Source: Halobacteriales archaeon QS_3_64_16 (GTDB lineage: Archaea; Halobacteriota; Halobacteria; Halobacteriales; Halococcaceae). From it: 64,000 nucleotides of DNA. Below are positions 17,611 through 26,756 of the stretch, piece by piece. Made by a program: the position numbers and the translations under genes. The stretch covers positions 1 through 64,000 of the forward strand of contig PXRJ01000015.1 in the NCBI GenBank assembly GCA_003021705.1, in the 5' to 3' direction. Each line of letters begins with the position of its first letter. The first letter of the stretch is position 1. The notes under the pieces are model-generated. The model saw nothing but the letters and a program-made list of their open reading frames with translations, had not been told where the DNA came from and made no database searches.

Positions 17611-17775
17611 CCGACGCGATCGCTCGCTTCGTTAGCTCTTCGCTCGTCTTCGATCGACCAGTCACGGGTGTTTTTCCCGTCGTACCTGCGTTCTCGCCGT
17701 TTTCGGTGCCTCTTGCCCTTCCGAGACACCAGTCGATTCCGATGACTCGTTCGATTCGGTATCGCGATATGAGGT

Positions 17776-18687
17776 TTACGGCGCTTCGACCCCGCGTATC
17801 GAGTCGAACTCCCCGGTCCTGATCGCCTGGGCGAGTGCCTTCGTGTCGACGTCGGGCACCTGCTGGGGATGTTTTTGCCGGAAGTACCCCACCAGGTTCG
17901 AGAGGTCACGTTCGAGAAAGTCCTCGGCGTTGGGGTGGTCGGTCCCGACGGCCTGGGGCCAATCGAAGATCGTTACTCCCTTGCTGGCGACGAAGACGTT
18001 GTACTGGCTCATGTCGGCGTGGACGTATCCCGCCTCGTAGGCTTTCCCCACCTCTCGAAGGATCAGATCAAGAATCGGCCGTGCCTGCTCGGGTTCCAGA
18101 CGCGCACGCGAGAGTTCGACCCCTTCCATTCGATCCATGAGTAGCGCGTGACGGTTCTGATCGATCGGTCGCGGGACGCGAACCCCCGGGTAGAGATCGG
18201 CGAGCACCTCGTACTCGCGCTCGGCGGCCTGCCGGGCGGTATAGAGCCAGGAGCCGTGCTCGCTGTCTGCGGTGTACTCCCGTTCCTTGTCGACCGCCCG
18301 GAACTCGGTGTAGCCCTCGCGGTGGTACTTGAGCGCTAAGGGCTTGTACGAGCGGACCTCGTAGACGTCGCTTTCCTTTCCGACCCCGAGGGGCGTGCCG
18401 ATCTCCTCGATCGCACCGCGCTCGGCGAAGGTATGCAACGCGAGTGCGTCGTAGCCCTCGAAGGTGAGTTGGTAGCCCTCGTACTGGATCGTCCGGCGTT
18501 CGAGCAACCCCCGCTGCTTACACCGATCGATCCGGTAGGTGACGTCCTCGGCGGTGAGCCGGGAGAACTCCGGTAGTTTCCCCCGAGAAACCCACTCGCT
18601 GTAGCGCATCCCCTGCTCGATACCCGACAGGAGGTAGAAGTCCTCGGGTTCGAGATCCTGCATCTCGTTTGCGACGTTCCGCACCAT
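17776..18687 (-). CDS. rio2: RIO2-type serine/threonine protein kinase
   Basis: Atypical kinase that in archaea and eukaryotes acts in small ribosomal subunit maturation. The N-terminal winged helix (EPEDFYLLSGIEQGMRYSEW, then LTAEDVTYRIDRCKQRGLL) is the hallmark of RIO2. The kinase part has a glycine loop GTPLGVGKESDVYEV, catalytic loop YVHADMSQYNVFV and metal-binding IFDWPQAV. The start is placed at ATG 18687 (MVRNVANEMQDLEPED); a further in-frame ATG upstream falls inside the TATA box, so it is unlikely. 303 residues, monocistronic. Confidence 0.93.
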   Translation of the reverse strand: MVRNVANEMQDLEPEDFYLLSGIEQGMRYSEWVSRGKLPEFSRLTAEDVTYRIDRCKQRGLLERRTIQYEGYQLTFEGYDALALHTFAERGAIEEIGTPLGVGKESDVYEVRSYKPLALKYHREGYTEFRAVDKEREYTADSEHGSWLYTARQAAEREYEVLADLYPGVRVPRPIDQNRHALLMDRMEGVELSRARLEPEQARPILDLILREVGKAYEAGYVHADMSQYNVFVASKGVTIFDWPQAVGTDHPNAEDFLERDLSNLVGYFRQKHPQQVPDVDTKALAQAIRTGEFDSIRGVEAP

Positions 18688-18743
18688 TGGGTCTCCTACC
18701 CCCGCGGCGGGCAAAAGCCCCGCGAGTCCCTGGTTCGGCTCGC

Positions 18744-18750
18744 TATAAAT
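18744..18750 (-). promoter_or_regulatory. TATA box of the RIO2 kinase gene
   Basis: Minus-strand ATTTATA lies about 60 bases before the chosen ATG, implying a short leader of about 30 bases. Confidence 0.5.
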
Positions 18751-18753
18751 CAT

Positions 18754-18999
18754 ATATCACGATATCGAATCCTATTCGGATAATCTCTCCCGTCGAACAG
18801 GTTCCGATCGGCGCTCTTCCCATAGACGGCCTCGCGTACCATGCGATAGCGGTTAGCTTCCGGGCGTCGATCGGGATCTCACGGGGTGTCCACGCGATGC
18901 TATCGAGGACCATCTATGTGAGTCCCGGCCGACGAGCGACCGTCGGCCGGCGACCGGCCTACCGATCACTGGTTCCGATCCGGACACGCCTCACAGATC
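18754..18999. other. Intergenic region, no gene seen
   Basis: Divergent spacer between the RIO2 kinase and the next + strand gene. Besides the kinase TATA box at its edge I see no coding frame with haloarchaeal composition, no RNA gene and no clear repeat. Confidence 0.5.
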
Positions 19000-19515
19000 A
19001 TGCCAGCCACCGATTCAGCTCGTAGGGATGGAGACGGACTGCTCACCGCGTCGTTGTTCGTACGCTCGCTCTCGCCGGAGGGCGCACGGGTCGAACAGGA
19101 GAGCGTGATCGACCGCCTCCAGGCACTGCGGGGTCGGGGGATACTCGCGGATGTCTCGCTCACGATCTGGGGCTCCCGGCTGCGACCGACCTCGGCCCAC
19201 AGAACCGAGACCGGCGGGGAGATCCTCGACACGATCGACCGGCTCGAAGCGTGGGCCGATCGACAGGAACCTCCTCGGTCGCTGTGTTTCGATTCGCGAA
19301 CCGTTCGCTCGACGATCACCGGCGAGCATGAGACCGAACTCGTCTTGCCTCTTATCTGTCTCGCGGTCTCGGAGGGCGACCATCTTCGATGTGTTGCACC
19401 CTGGCGCGAGGGTGAGGTAGTACACACGGTCACGGACTGTCTTGACGCGATCTCCGATCCGACCGCGATCGAGGCCCACCCACCGACCGAGGACGTCGAT
19501 CCGCTGCTCCAGTGA
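19000..19515 (+). CDS. Conserved haloarchaeal protein, HTH-domain type
   Basis: The 171-residue protein belongs to a family frequent in haloarchaea and usually labelled HTH domain protein. It has ASLFVRSLSPEGARVEQESV, then VIDRLQALRGRGILADVSLT, TIWGSRLRP, a conserved FDSRTVRSTITGEHETELVLP and a closing VHTVTDCLDAI. The pattern suggests a ferredoxin-like or winged core with a conserved Thr/Ile/Thr strand, not a classical repressor. No membrane segment or signal is seen. Its function is unknown to me; the neighbours (RIO2 kinase, lipoate ligase) do not suggest one. The start ATG 19000 precedes a short polar stretch that may be dispensable. Confidence 0.75.
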   Translation: MPATDSARRDGDGLLTASLFVRSLSPEGARVEQESVIDRLQALRGRGILADVSLTIWGSRLRPTSAHRTETGGEILDTIDRLEAWADRQEPPRSLCFDSRTVRSTITGEHETELVLPLICLAVSEGDHLRCVAPWREGEVVHTVTDCLDAISDPTAIEAHPPTEDVDPLLQ

Positions 19516-19593
19516 GATTCCAAGCACCAATGGTGTCGCCTGGCCCCCGCCAGCGTCACAACCACTTTCGTCTCGGGACTTTTTGGTCGTGGT

Positions 19594-20412
19594 ATGACGA
19601 CGCTCGCCGATCGGGACTGGCGACTCATCGCCGAGGACACTCGTGATGGCGCGACGAACATGGCGCTCGACGAGATCGCTGCCGAAACCGCCGCGGCCGG
19701 TGGCCCGCGAACCCTTCGGATCTACCGCTGGGACCCCTCGACGCTCTCGCTTGGGTATCACCAGAAGCCCGAGACCGTCGACTGGGAGTTCTGTGACCGG
19801 GAGGACATCGACGTCGTGCGCCGCCAGACCGGCGGCGGCGGGATCTATCACGACAGCTACGGGGACATCTCCTACTCGATCGTTGCACCCGCCGCCGAGC
19901 TCCCGAGCGATCTGATGGAGTGTTACGAACTCCTCTGTGAGCCGATCTTGGAGGCGTTCTCACGTATGGGCGTCGAAGCGACGTTCGCCGAGGAGTCACG
20001 CCCAGCGATCTACGAGCCGGCGTGTTACCTCAGAGCGCTCCACCCAGCCCACGACGTAGTCGCCGGGGGCAAGAAGGTGAGCGGCAACGCCCAGTATCGG
20101 CGGCGGGACGCGGTCGTCCAGCACGGTTCACTCACCTACTTGGTCGACGCCGACCGCCATCTCGCGGTCTTCGACGACTCGGAGGTGAGCTCCGAGGCGT
20201 TCCGCGAGCGGGTGACCGGCATCGACGAGTACACCGACGTCGAGCGCTCCGGGGCGGTCGCGGCGCTCGCCGATACCCTCGGCGAGTGGGCCGACGCCGA
20301 TCCGGGTAGATGGAACGACGGCGAACTCTCGCGCGCACGCGAGCGCGCGAAAGAGAAATACACAACCGACGCGTGGAACCGAGGTCGGACAAGCGGCCGG
20401 GCGACGCGGTAG
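19594..20412 (+). CDS. Lipoate/biotin-type protein ligase family protein
   Basis: Attaches lipoate or octanoate to E2 or H proteins in the LplA fold. The 272 residues contain NMALDEIAAE, STLSLGYHQKPET, the nucleotide-binding VVRRQTGGGGIYHDSYGDIS and the lysine motif VAGGKKVSGNAQYRRRDAV followed by QHGSL. The C-terminal accessory domain of bacterial LplA is short or missing, as in archaeal bipartite ligases. No lplB-like gene is adjacent. It is preceded by the HTH-type unknown, with 78 bases between, and followed by the CRISPR relic. Octanoyl transfer or a different acyl group cannot be excluded. Confidence 0.85.
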   Translation: MTTLADRDWRLIAEDTRDGATNMALDEIAAETAAAGGPRTLRIYRWDPSTLSLGYHQKPETVDWEFCDREDIDVVRRQTGGGGIYHDSYGDISYSIVAPAAELPSDLMECYELLCEPILEAFSRMGVEATFAEESRPAIYEPACYLRALHPAHDVVAGGKKVSGNAQYRRRDAVVQHGSLTYLVDADRHLAVFDDSEVSSEAFRERVTGIDEYTDVERSGAVAALADTLGEWADADPGRWNDGELSRARERAKEKYTTDAWNRGRTSGRATR

Positions 20413-20644
20413 CAGTCGTTCTCGGGTACGGTGTCGGCACAACGGCGAATCGGCGGGTGGCCCGCTCACTTCGCGGCCCTCTCGAAGAGAGACCGTCCGT
20501 GCGAATCCGAGTCCCGGGCGTCGACCGTTCTCCCGTAGAGCATCGATCGTCGACCCCCTGGGGTAGAGCGAGTATTGGAGGTCGACGGGACTCTTATGTC
20601 CCCAGTGACGAAGAGGGGGTATCGCGCCCGCCGAATCGGGCTTG
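20413..20644. other. Intergenic region upstream of the CRISPR relic
   Basis: No coding frame or RNA gene is evident. If the array is read in the repeat orientation used here, this stretch occupies the leader position, but it is GC-rich and lacks the AT-rich leader expected of an active array. Confidence 0.45.
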
Positions 20645-20807
20645 GTTACAGACGAACTATAGTGGGATCAATGTAACTCATGTCTGCTCATACCAGTCAG
20701 CAGCTAGCATCGTTACAGACGAACTATAGTGGGATCAATGTCGCCTCGTAGGGTATGGCCACCATTGCCCGAGTATCGTTACAGACGAACCATAGTGGGA
20801 TCAATGT
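20645..20807 (+). CRISPR. Minimal CRISPR array: three repeats, two spacers
   Basis: Three 30-base repeats lie at 20645-20674, 20712-20741 and 20778-20807. Each begins GTTACAGACGAAC and ends GTGGGATCAATGT. The first two are identical; the third differs by one base (C for T at position 14). The spacers are 37 and 36 bases and unrelated to each other. The repeat resembles the haloarchaeal type I-B repeat, recalled as starting GTTTCAGACGAACCC and containing TTGTGGG, and matches it at about 22 of 30 positions. No cas gene and no AT-rich leader is in the window. Most likely an orphan or decaying array. Confidence 0.8.
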
Positions 20808-20877
20808 CCGTCGTCCGGAATGATACCATACAGCGAGAAGTCGAAGTCGCTTTGTCCCCGACGGTCGGACCGGGGCT

Positions 20878-21732
20878 ATGTCTCGATCGACTCCACGCAC
20901 CCGTATCGGCGCGCACGTCTCGGTCGCCGGCGGGATCGACAACGCTGTGCCCCGCCAGCGCGAGATCGGCGGGAACTGCGGGCAGGTGTTCACCCACTCC
21001 CCACAGGTCTGGAAGCAACCGCCGGTCGATCCCGAAGTAGCCGAACGCTTCCGCGAGGAAAACGCCGCTATCGATGGTCCGTGGGTGATCCACGCCTCCT
21101 ATCTCGTCAACCTCGCGACCCCGAAAGACGACCTGCACGAGAAGTCGATCACCAGTTTGCAGAAGGAACTCGACGCCGCCGAGGAGTTGGGCATCGAGTA
21201 CGTGAACGTCCATCTCGGTGCTCACACCGGCAGCGGCGTTGAGCAGGGTCTGGAGAACGCCGCAAGTGCGATCGACGAACTAGACGTGCCCGACGGGGTA
21301 GAACTCCTGATCGAGAGCGACGCCGGCAGCGGGACGAAACTCGGCGGTGAGCTCGGCCACCTCGAAGCCGTCCTCAAGTACACCGACACCGACGTCGGGG
21401 TCTGTCTCGATACCGCCCACACGTTCGCCGCAGGTTACGATCTCTCGACCGCTGCTGGTGTCACCGAGACGGTCGAAGAATTCGACGAGCGTGTCGGGCT
21501 CGACTCGCTTCGGTGTCTCCATCTCAATGACTCGAAACACCCCTGTGGGTCGAACGCCGACGAACACGCCCATATCGGCGAGGGCGAGATCGGCGACGCG
21601 GGCATGAAATCGGTCGTCACCCACGACGTGCTCGGCGATCTGCCACTGATCTTAGAAACCCCGACCGAGGACGGCCGTAGCTACGCCTGGAACGTCGAAC
21701 GCGTCAAGCAACTGCGCGGCGAGAGCGATTGA
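20878..21732 (+). CDS. nfo: Endonuclease IV (deoxyribonuclease IV)
   Basis: Base excision repair enzyme that cuts DNA 5' to abasic sites using three zinc ions in a TIM barrel. The 284 residues include [72 protein letters not shown] and [10 protein letters not shown]. These supply the usual His, Glu and Asp ligands ([32 protein letters not shown]). Full length for the family. The start ATG 20878 is 71 bases past the last CRISPR repeat; no clear TATA box is seen in that short gap, so its promoter may overlap the array. Confidence 0.95.
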   Translation: MSRSTPRTRIGAHVSVAGGIDNAVPRQREIGGNCGQVFTHSPQVWKQPPVDPEVAERFREENAAIDGPWVIHASYLVNLATPKDDLHEKSITSLQKELDAAEELGIEYVNVHLGAHTGSGVEQGLENAASAIDELDVPDGVELLIESDAGSGTKLGGELGHLEAVLKYTDTDVGVCLDTAHTFAAGYDLSTAAGVTETVEEFDERVGLDSLRCLHLNDSKHPCGSNADEHAHIGEGEIGDAGMKSVVTHDVLGDLPLILETPTEDGRSYAWNVERVKQLRGESD

Positions 21733-21774
21733 ACTCGGCGTTCAGCTCTTGCGGACAGGGTGGAGCCCCCCTTC

Positions 21775-22014
21775 TCAATAGCCGCCACCCCCCTCTTCAC
21801 CTTCACCGCCCTCTCCGCCTCCTCCACCTTCGTTTTCGCCGCCGCCTTCGCCGCCACCCTGCTCACCCTCGCCGCTTCCACCCTCACCGTCTTCTTCTCC
21901 ACCCCCGCCCTCGCCCCCACCGCCGGGGGCCGCACAGCCGGCGAGTCCCGCCGTCAGCAGGAGACCAGTAGCTCGGATCGCCCGCCGTCGCGTCGTGGTT
22001 CGGTTGCTGTTCAT
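21775..22014 (-). CDS. Small Gly/Glu-rich Tat lipoprotein
   Basis: A 79-residue secreted lipid-anchored protein. The N-terminus has twin arginines and a lipobox (TTTRRRAIRATGLLLTAGLA, with the lipobox cysteine next). The whole mature part, about 50 residues, is only Gly and Glu with a few Asp, Ser, Gln and Asn, ending in Gly-Tyr. Such a chain is likely disordered and highly negative at the cell surface. The start ATG 22014 is chosen because it opens the signal; the frame is open further upstream. No function is known. It is convergent with endonuclease IV, with 42 bases between. Confidence 0.65.
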   Translation of the reverse strand: MNSNRTTTRRRAIRATGLLLTAGLAGCAAPGGGGEGGGGEEDGEGGSGEGEQGGGEGGGENEGGGGGEGGEGEEGGGGY

Positions 22015-22121
22015 CTCGTTCGCCACGAACAAATAGCGTATGGGTCCCGGCCGGACTATCGACGAACGGTCCCACCAGTTCGAATCGCCGGTTTCGACGG
22101 CTATCGATCGTCGATTCCGCC

Positions 22122-22784
22122 TCACACCACGTCACCACGTACCGTCGTCCCCTCCTGACTCGCTCGGTACGTCGAAACCGCTTCGGCGGCCTCGCTCGCT
22201 TCGTCTTCGTCCATTCCGATCATTCCCAAGGATTCCGCGAGCGTTGGGAAGACGAACTCGCCGGTGCGAAGTTTCTCGAAAGCCGTCTCGCTGCGAGCCC
22301 CCTCGGCCCAGAGACACACCCCGCGCGGGTCGAGGATCTGCTCGTAGTTCCCGCGGGCCATCGCCCCCCGTAGCCGCTGGGTGACGTTGTCCTCGAAGCT
22401 CGCGTTACAGACCTCCAGGTGGATCGGCTCGTCGCCCTCGATGAGGTGTGCTGCCAGGCACTTCTCGGGGGCGGCGTGACCGTTGGCGTTCGCCCGGAGG
22501 AACTCGGGATGGGCGTCGGCCCACTCGGCTCGCACCGTTTTCCCGACGCCCTCGATACCGTGGGACTCGCGGAACTCTTCTTCCCGATCGGCGTCGCCGT
22601 GGAACAAGAGGTCCTTCGTCAGGTAGACGTCGAGCCGGGAGATTGGGTCGAGACCCAGCGCTAGATCGCCGTAGACCCAGACCTCCCGTACGGGAACGGG
22701 CAACTCGTCGCTCGCGACCCGATCGACGAGCCGGGTGACCCGTTCGATCGCCGTCGATCGTTCGGTTCCCGTCGAATCTTCCAT
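22122..22784 (-). CDS. Conserved haloarchaeal protein of unknown function (nucleotidyltransferase-like N-terminus)
   Basis: The 220 residues begin with an acidic stretch, then VREVWVYGDLALGLDPISRLDVYLTKDLLF. A G-D-L-x-L-G...D-x-Y pattern like this recalls a degenerate nucleotidyltransferase fold. The remainder has conserved-looking HAAPEKCLAAHLIEGDEPIH, LEVCNASFEDNVTQRLRGAM and FPTLAESLGMIGMDEDEASE. There is no signal or membrane helix. The family seems widespread in haloarchaea but I cannot name a function. It is transcribed away from the GH15 gene. Confidence 0.75.
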   Translation of the reverse strand: MEDSTGTERSTAIERVTRLVDRVASDELPVPVREVWVYGDLALGLDPISRLDVYLTKDLLFHGDADREEEFRESHGIEGVGKTVRAEWADAHPEFLRANANGHAAPEKCLAAHLIEGDEPIHLEVCNASFEDNVTQRLRGAMARGNYEQILDPRGVCLWAEGARSETAFEKLRTGEFVFPTLAESLGMIGMDEDEASEAAEAVSTYRASQEGTTVRGDVV

Positions 22785-23066
22785 CGTCGTCCCCTACCCG
22801 CTCGCTGACAAAAACGGTTTCCGCTGTCGCTCCTCTCGCCGATAGTTCCGATACCGAAGTGTGACTCGAAAACCCTCTGATCCGGCCGACGCCGACGGCC
22901 CCACCGGGAGAATCCTAGCGTGACTCAACCGCCCCCAGGCCGAGTAGAGGTAAGTCCCCTCGGACTTTCGTCCGTAAGTTGCCCGTTCGTTACTACGTAC
23001 GTATAGGTTCACACCGGCCAATAGTGTTAAGTGACGAAAGCTCCCATTATTTACGTTGCTATTCAT

Positions 23067-25040
23067 ATGAAATACAAGTCCTTAGAGGAGTACGGTCTCC
23101 TCGGGAACAGCGAAACCTGTTCGCTCGTCGGGACGGACGGGTCGATCGACTGGTTCCCGGTCCCGGAACTCGCCTCCCCGAGCGTGTTCGCGGCGCTGCT
23201 CGACGCCGAACGCGGCGGATTTTCCGCCATCCGGCCCACGGACGAGTACGACAGCGAGCAGTCCTACGTCCCCCGGACCAACGTCTTGGAGACCACCTTC
23301 GAGACCGACTCGGGTATCGTGACGCTCACCGATTTCATGCCCGTCGTCGGTAACGACCGCATCCCCGACGTTCCCGCGCGAGCGATCTACCGGCAGGTCG
23401 AGTGCCACAGCGGGGCCGTCGAGATCGAAGTCGAGTTCGCCCCTCGCTTCGATTACGCCCGCGCCGAGACGACGATCGGACCCATCGAGGACGGCGTTCT
23501 CGCCCGTAGCGAGGGCGAATCCCTCTTTCTCGGCGGTTCGCTCCCCCTCGCTATCGAGGACGGCGAGGCCGTCGCACGCGGGACCCGAACCCTCGAGACG
23601 GGCGAGAGTCTTCGGTTCTCCCTCCAGTACGGGACGTGCGAGCCCCTCTCATCGGCCGCCTTCGAACGGGCGCTTTCGGGCACGATCGCCTACTGGCGCG
23701 AGTGGGCGCGTCGGTGTACCCATCCCTCCCGGTGTGTCTTCGACAGCCCGCGCTACGATCTGGTGGTCCGCTCGGCACTCACACTCAAACTACTGATCCA
23801 TCACTCGACCGGCGCGATCGCGGCGGCACCGACGACCTCCCTCCCCGAGGAGCTTGGGGGAGTGCGCAACTGGGATTACCGGTATAGCTGGCTTCGGGAC
23901 AGTGCCCTTGCTGTCCAGGCGCTCTACCGGCTCGGTAACACCGCCGAGGCGAAGCGATACCTCTCGTGGTGTCTCGGACTGGCCGAGAGCGACCTCGTCG
24001 ATCTCGACGGACCCCTCTACCGCCCCATCTATGGGCTCCGTGGCGAGACCGAACTCGAGGAGGAGGTACTGGACGGCCTCGAGGGCTATCGCGGGTCGAG
24101 CCCGGTTCGGGTTGGCAACGCCGCACGCGAGCAGCGCCAGCTCGACGTCTACGGCGAACTCGTCCTCGCGGTCCAGGAAACCTCCCGGCATGGCGAGACC
24201 CTTTCGGAAGGGACTTGGCCGACCGTCCGCCGGCTGATCGAGTACGTTCGGATGGTTTGGGACGAACCCGGCAGCGGGATTTGGGAGGTCCGGAGCGAAC
24301 CGCGACAGTTCGTCTACTCGAAGGTGATGTGCTGGGTCGCGCTCGATCGCGGGATCGCACTCGCCGAGTCCCAGGGCTTCGACGCCCCGATCGAGGAGTG
24401 GCGCGCGTGTCGCGAGGAGATCAGAGCGATCGTCCTTCGAGAGGGGTTCGATCCCTCGATCGGCGAGCAGGGGAGTTTCACCCGTACGTTCGAGGGCAGT
24501 GGCGAGGACGCCGACCTCGACGCCACCTCCCTCCTGCTGCCGGTCGTCGGCTTCCTGCCCTTCGAGGATCCACGGGTCCAGGGGACGATCGACGCGGTGC
24601 TCGACCGACTGAGGACCGAGGAAGGGCTGGTCTATCGCTACGAGGCCGACGACGGCGTCGCCGGCGGCGACAATCCATTCCTGCTCTGTTCGTTCTGGCT
24701 GGTCGACGCACTCGCCCTGTCGGGCCGGATCGCGGAGGCCGAAGCCATCTTCGAGTCCGTGGTCGAGTACGCCAGTCCGCTCGGACTGTTCGCCGAGGAA
24801 GTCGATCCCGCGACGGGCGAAGCCCGAGGAAACTTCCCCCAGGCGTTTAGCCACATCGGATTGATCAACTCCGCGCTGTACCTGAGCGAGGCTCGTGAAC
24901 GGGTCCTCGACACCGAAGCTCTTGACGAGCCCGCTCGTCCCGGCGAACCCGCCGAACCCGTTGAACCTACCGAAAGCGCCCCGGACCCGATCGGTACCGA
25001 AGCGAGCGAGATCGAGGGCGAACCGGGGCAATCGGACTGA
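23067..25040 (+). CDS. Glycoside hydrolase family 15 protein (glucoamylase/trehalase-like)
   Basis: A 657-residue enzyme expected to release glucose from alpha-glucans or trehalose. The N-terminal beta-sandwich (MKYKSLEEYGLLGNSETCSL, VGTDGSIDWFPVPE) leads into the (alpha/alpha)6 catalytic barrel with NWDYRYSWLRDSA. The two catalytic glutamates are probably in GLEGYRGSSPVRVGN and in LFAEEVDPATGEARGNFPQA followed by FSHIGLINSA. There is no signal peptide, so it should act in the cytoplasm. A Pro/Glu-rich tail of about 50 residues follows. The ATG 23067 is chosen over an ATG 12 codons upstream because the family starts at MKYK/IEDYG. Substrate not fixed by sequence. Confidence 0.92.
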   Translation: MKYKSLEEYGLLGNSETCSLVGTDGSIDWFPVPELASPSVFAALLDAERGGFSAIRPTDEYDSEQSYVPRTNVLETTFETDSGIVTLTDFMPVVGNDRIPDVPARAIYRQVECHSGAVEIEVEFAPRFDYARAETTIGPIEDGVLARSEGESLFLGGSLPLAIEDGEAVARGTRTLETGESLRFSLQYGTCEPLSSAAFERALSGTIAYWREWARRCTHPSRCVFDSPRYDLVVRSALTLKLLIHHSTGAIAAAPTTSLPEELGGVRNWDYRYSWLRDSALAVQALYRLGNTAEAKRYLSWCLGLAESDLVDLDGPLYRPIYGLRGETELEEEVLDGLEGYRGSSPVRVGNAAREQRQLDVYGELVLAVQETSRHGETLSEGTWPTVRRLIEYVRMVWDEPGSGIWEVRSEPRQFVYSKVMCWVALDRGIALAESQGFDAPIEEWRACREEIRAIVLREGFDPSIGEQGSFTRTFEGSGEDADLDATSLLLPVVGFLPFEDPRVQGTIDAVLDRLRTEEGLVYRYEADDGVAGGDNPFLLCSFWLVDALALSGRIAEAEAIFESVVEYASPLGLFAEEVDPATGEARGNFPQAFSHIGLINSALYLSEARERVLDTEALDEPARPGEPAEPVEPTESAPDPIGTEASEIEGEPGQSD

Positions 25041-25085
25041 CCTTTCGATCTCGATCCAGCCGTCGAGACTGACTCCCGCTCCCCG

Positions 25086-26375
25086 TTAGCTCTCCGCCGC
25101 CTGCCGGGTCGTTCGCTCTTCCCTGCTACGATCTCGAACGCCGAGTGCGATCACACTGGCGTCGAGCGCCCAGAGTACCCCGATCGCGAGCACCGCGCCC
25201 CGGATACCGACCCCTCCGGCGACCGCCCCGCCGAGAAACGGGCCGATCGTCCCACCGACCGATCCGGTGGTCTTGTACGCTCCGATCAGCGACCCCTCAC
25301 CGCCCTCCGGAGCCGACTCGTAGCGAAGTGCGGTCTGTGCCGGTCCCACGAAGGCGCTCGCAACCCCGCCGAGGGCCATCAACGCGACCGGGAGGATCGG
25401 CACCCAGGCGAGAACGAGCCCGATCGTCACGGCGGACCAGATCCCCTTCCCGAGGATAAGGGTCCGTTTCCGTCCGGCGCCGTCGGCGAGCGTCCCGCCG
25501 ACGGGGACGAAAACGAGAATACCGACACCGAGCCCGCTCCAGGCGAGGCTCACGGCTGCCGGACCACCGCCGACAGTCTCCGTGAGTAGGGGCGCGAATA
25601 GCGGGCTCAGTGCGGCCGTCCCGATCTGTGCCAGGAGCCCGCTCACCAGTAGCGCGCCGACGGTAGTGGTGAGTCGTTCGCGGACGTGATCGGTCGCCGA
25701 GCGTGCCGAGGACAGCGAGCCGCCGAAACTCGTCCCACCGAACACTGATTCGCCCCTCGGCTCGTGATCACTACGTGGGAGCCAGACGAGAACGACTCCA
25801 CCCAGCAGCGTGAGACCGCCGAGGACGAGAAACGGCGTCGCCAGTGTGCCGATCGTCGCGAGCGTCCCACCTAATACCGGCCCGACGGCGATCGAGACCA
25901 CGCCGGCGGCGTGGTAGGCGGCCATAACGCTGCCGCGGCTCTCCTCCTCGGAGACGTCTCCCAGGTAGGCAGTGGTCGGAGCGCTTCGCATCGCCATCGC
26001 CGCGCCGTCGAGCCCGCGAAAGAGCAGTAGCGTCGTCGGGTCGCCCGCGAGCCCGACGCCGAGCACCGACAGCCCTCCCAGAATCATGCCAGCGACGATC
26101 CAGGGTCTCCTACCAGTTCGATCCGCGAGATAGCCGAAGGGCGTGCTCAGGAGCGTGCTCACCCCTGTCGGGAGCGTAAAGAGCAGTCCCAGAAAAACCG
26201 GACCGGCACCTAACTGCTCGGCGTAGATCGGCAGCAGCGGCACGACGACCGATGTCGAGGCTTTATCGAGCAGATTGGCGAGCGCGAGTACCGCGAGCCG
26301 TCGGTCGCGCAACTCGCTGAGCGAGCCGTAGTACTCTACGATCGATGCGAACAGTCGTTGTGGTCGTCCCTGCAT
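25086..26375 (-). CDS. MFS transporter
   Basis: A 429-residue major facilitator carrier with about 12 hydrophobic helices in the cytoplasmic membrane. Motif A is clear after helix 2 (FGYLADRTGRRPWIVAGM) and a related loop follows helix 8 (GTLADGAGRKRTLILGKG). The central loop holds a short acidic/serine stretch. The build resembles drug/proton antiporters (DHA1). It converges with the GH15 gene, with 45 bases between, and shows no sugar-specific feature, so a link to GH15 is not supported. Substrate unknown. Confidence 0.85.
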   Translation of the reverse strand: MQGRPQRLFASIVEYYGSLSELRDRRLAVLALANLLDKASTSVVVPLLPIYAEQLGAGPVFLGLLFTLPTGVSTLLSTPFGYLADRTGRRPWIVAGMILGGLSVLGVGLAGDPTTLLLFRGLDGAAMAMRSAPTTAYLGDVSEEESRGSVMAAYHAAGVVSIAVGPVLGGTLATIGTLATPFLVLGGLTLLGGVVLVWLPRSDHEPRGESVFGGTSFGGSLSSARSATDHVRERLTTTVGALLVSGLLAQIGTAALSPLFAPLLTETVGGGPAAVSLAWSGLGVGILVFVPVGGTLADGAGRKRTLILGKGIWSAVTIGLVLAWVPILPVALMALGGVASAFVGPAQTALRYESAPEGGEGSLIGAYKTTGSVGGTIGPFLGGAVAGGVGIRGAVLAIGVLWALDASVIALGVRDRSREERTTRQAAES

Positions 26376-26756
26376 TTCTCATAGCGGGTCAGGTATTCGA
26401 AGCGCTGTGGCTCGGCGATCGGAAACGAGCTGATCGAACCTACCGGGAGCGCCGATGACCCGCGTCGGACGTCCGAAAAGTCCGTCAGACGCCGCGGAAT
26501 CCGAACTCCATACAACCGACGTTTCCGAGCGCGAACAAAAGGCTTGCGCCGATTCGAAGGACACTCACTGTCGATTCTGCACTCGCGGTGTGGTCCAGTT
26601 CTCCTCCTGCGAGCGAGCCGGAGGTGAGTGAGCGGCTTTTTGGTGCAGATTTTTGGAGGAGAGGTGCCCGCAGCGCGCCGTAGGCGCGCGAGGACACCCG
26701 ACGACAAAAAGGTCCGAGACGAAACCGACAAACCCGCTGCGGGGAGAGCACGGGTA
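26376..26756. other. Intergenic region, no gene seen
   Basis: Divergent spacer between the MFS gene and ncsA. I see no RNA gene, no repeat and no open frame with coding composition. A long frame joining the 5' side of ncsA is open, but it has an Arg-rich, non-haloarchaeal composition and ncsA proper begins at the zinc-binding Met. Confidence 0.5.

Noticed and set aside
23020-23060. TATA box of the GH15 gene
   Set aside because: Several AT-rich words occur at unsuitable distances from the ATG; none could be chosen with confidence.
25086-26375. Functional link of the MFS gene with the GH15 enzyme as a sugar uptake pair
   Set aside because: The genes converge and the carrier resembles drug antiporters more than sugar permeases.
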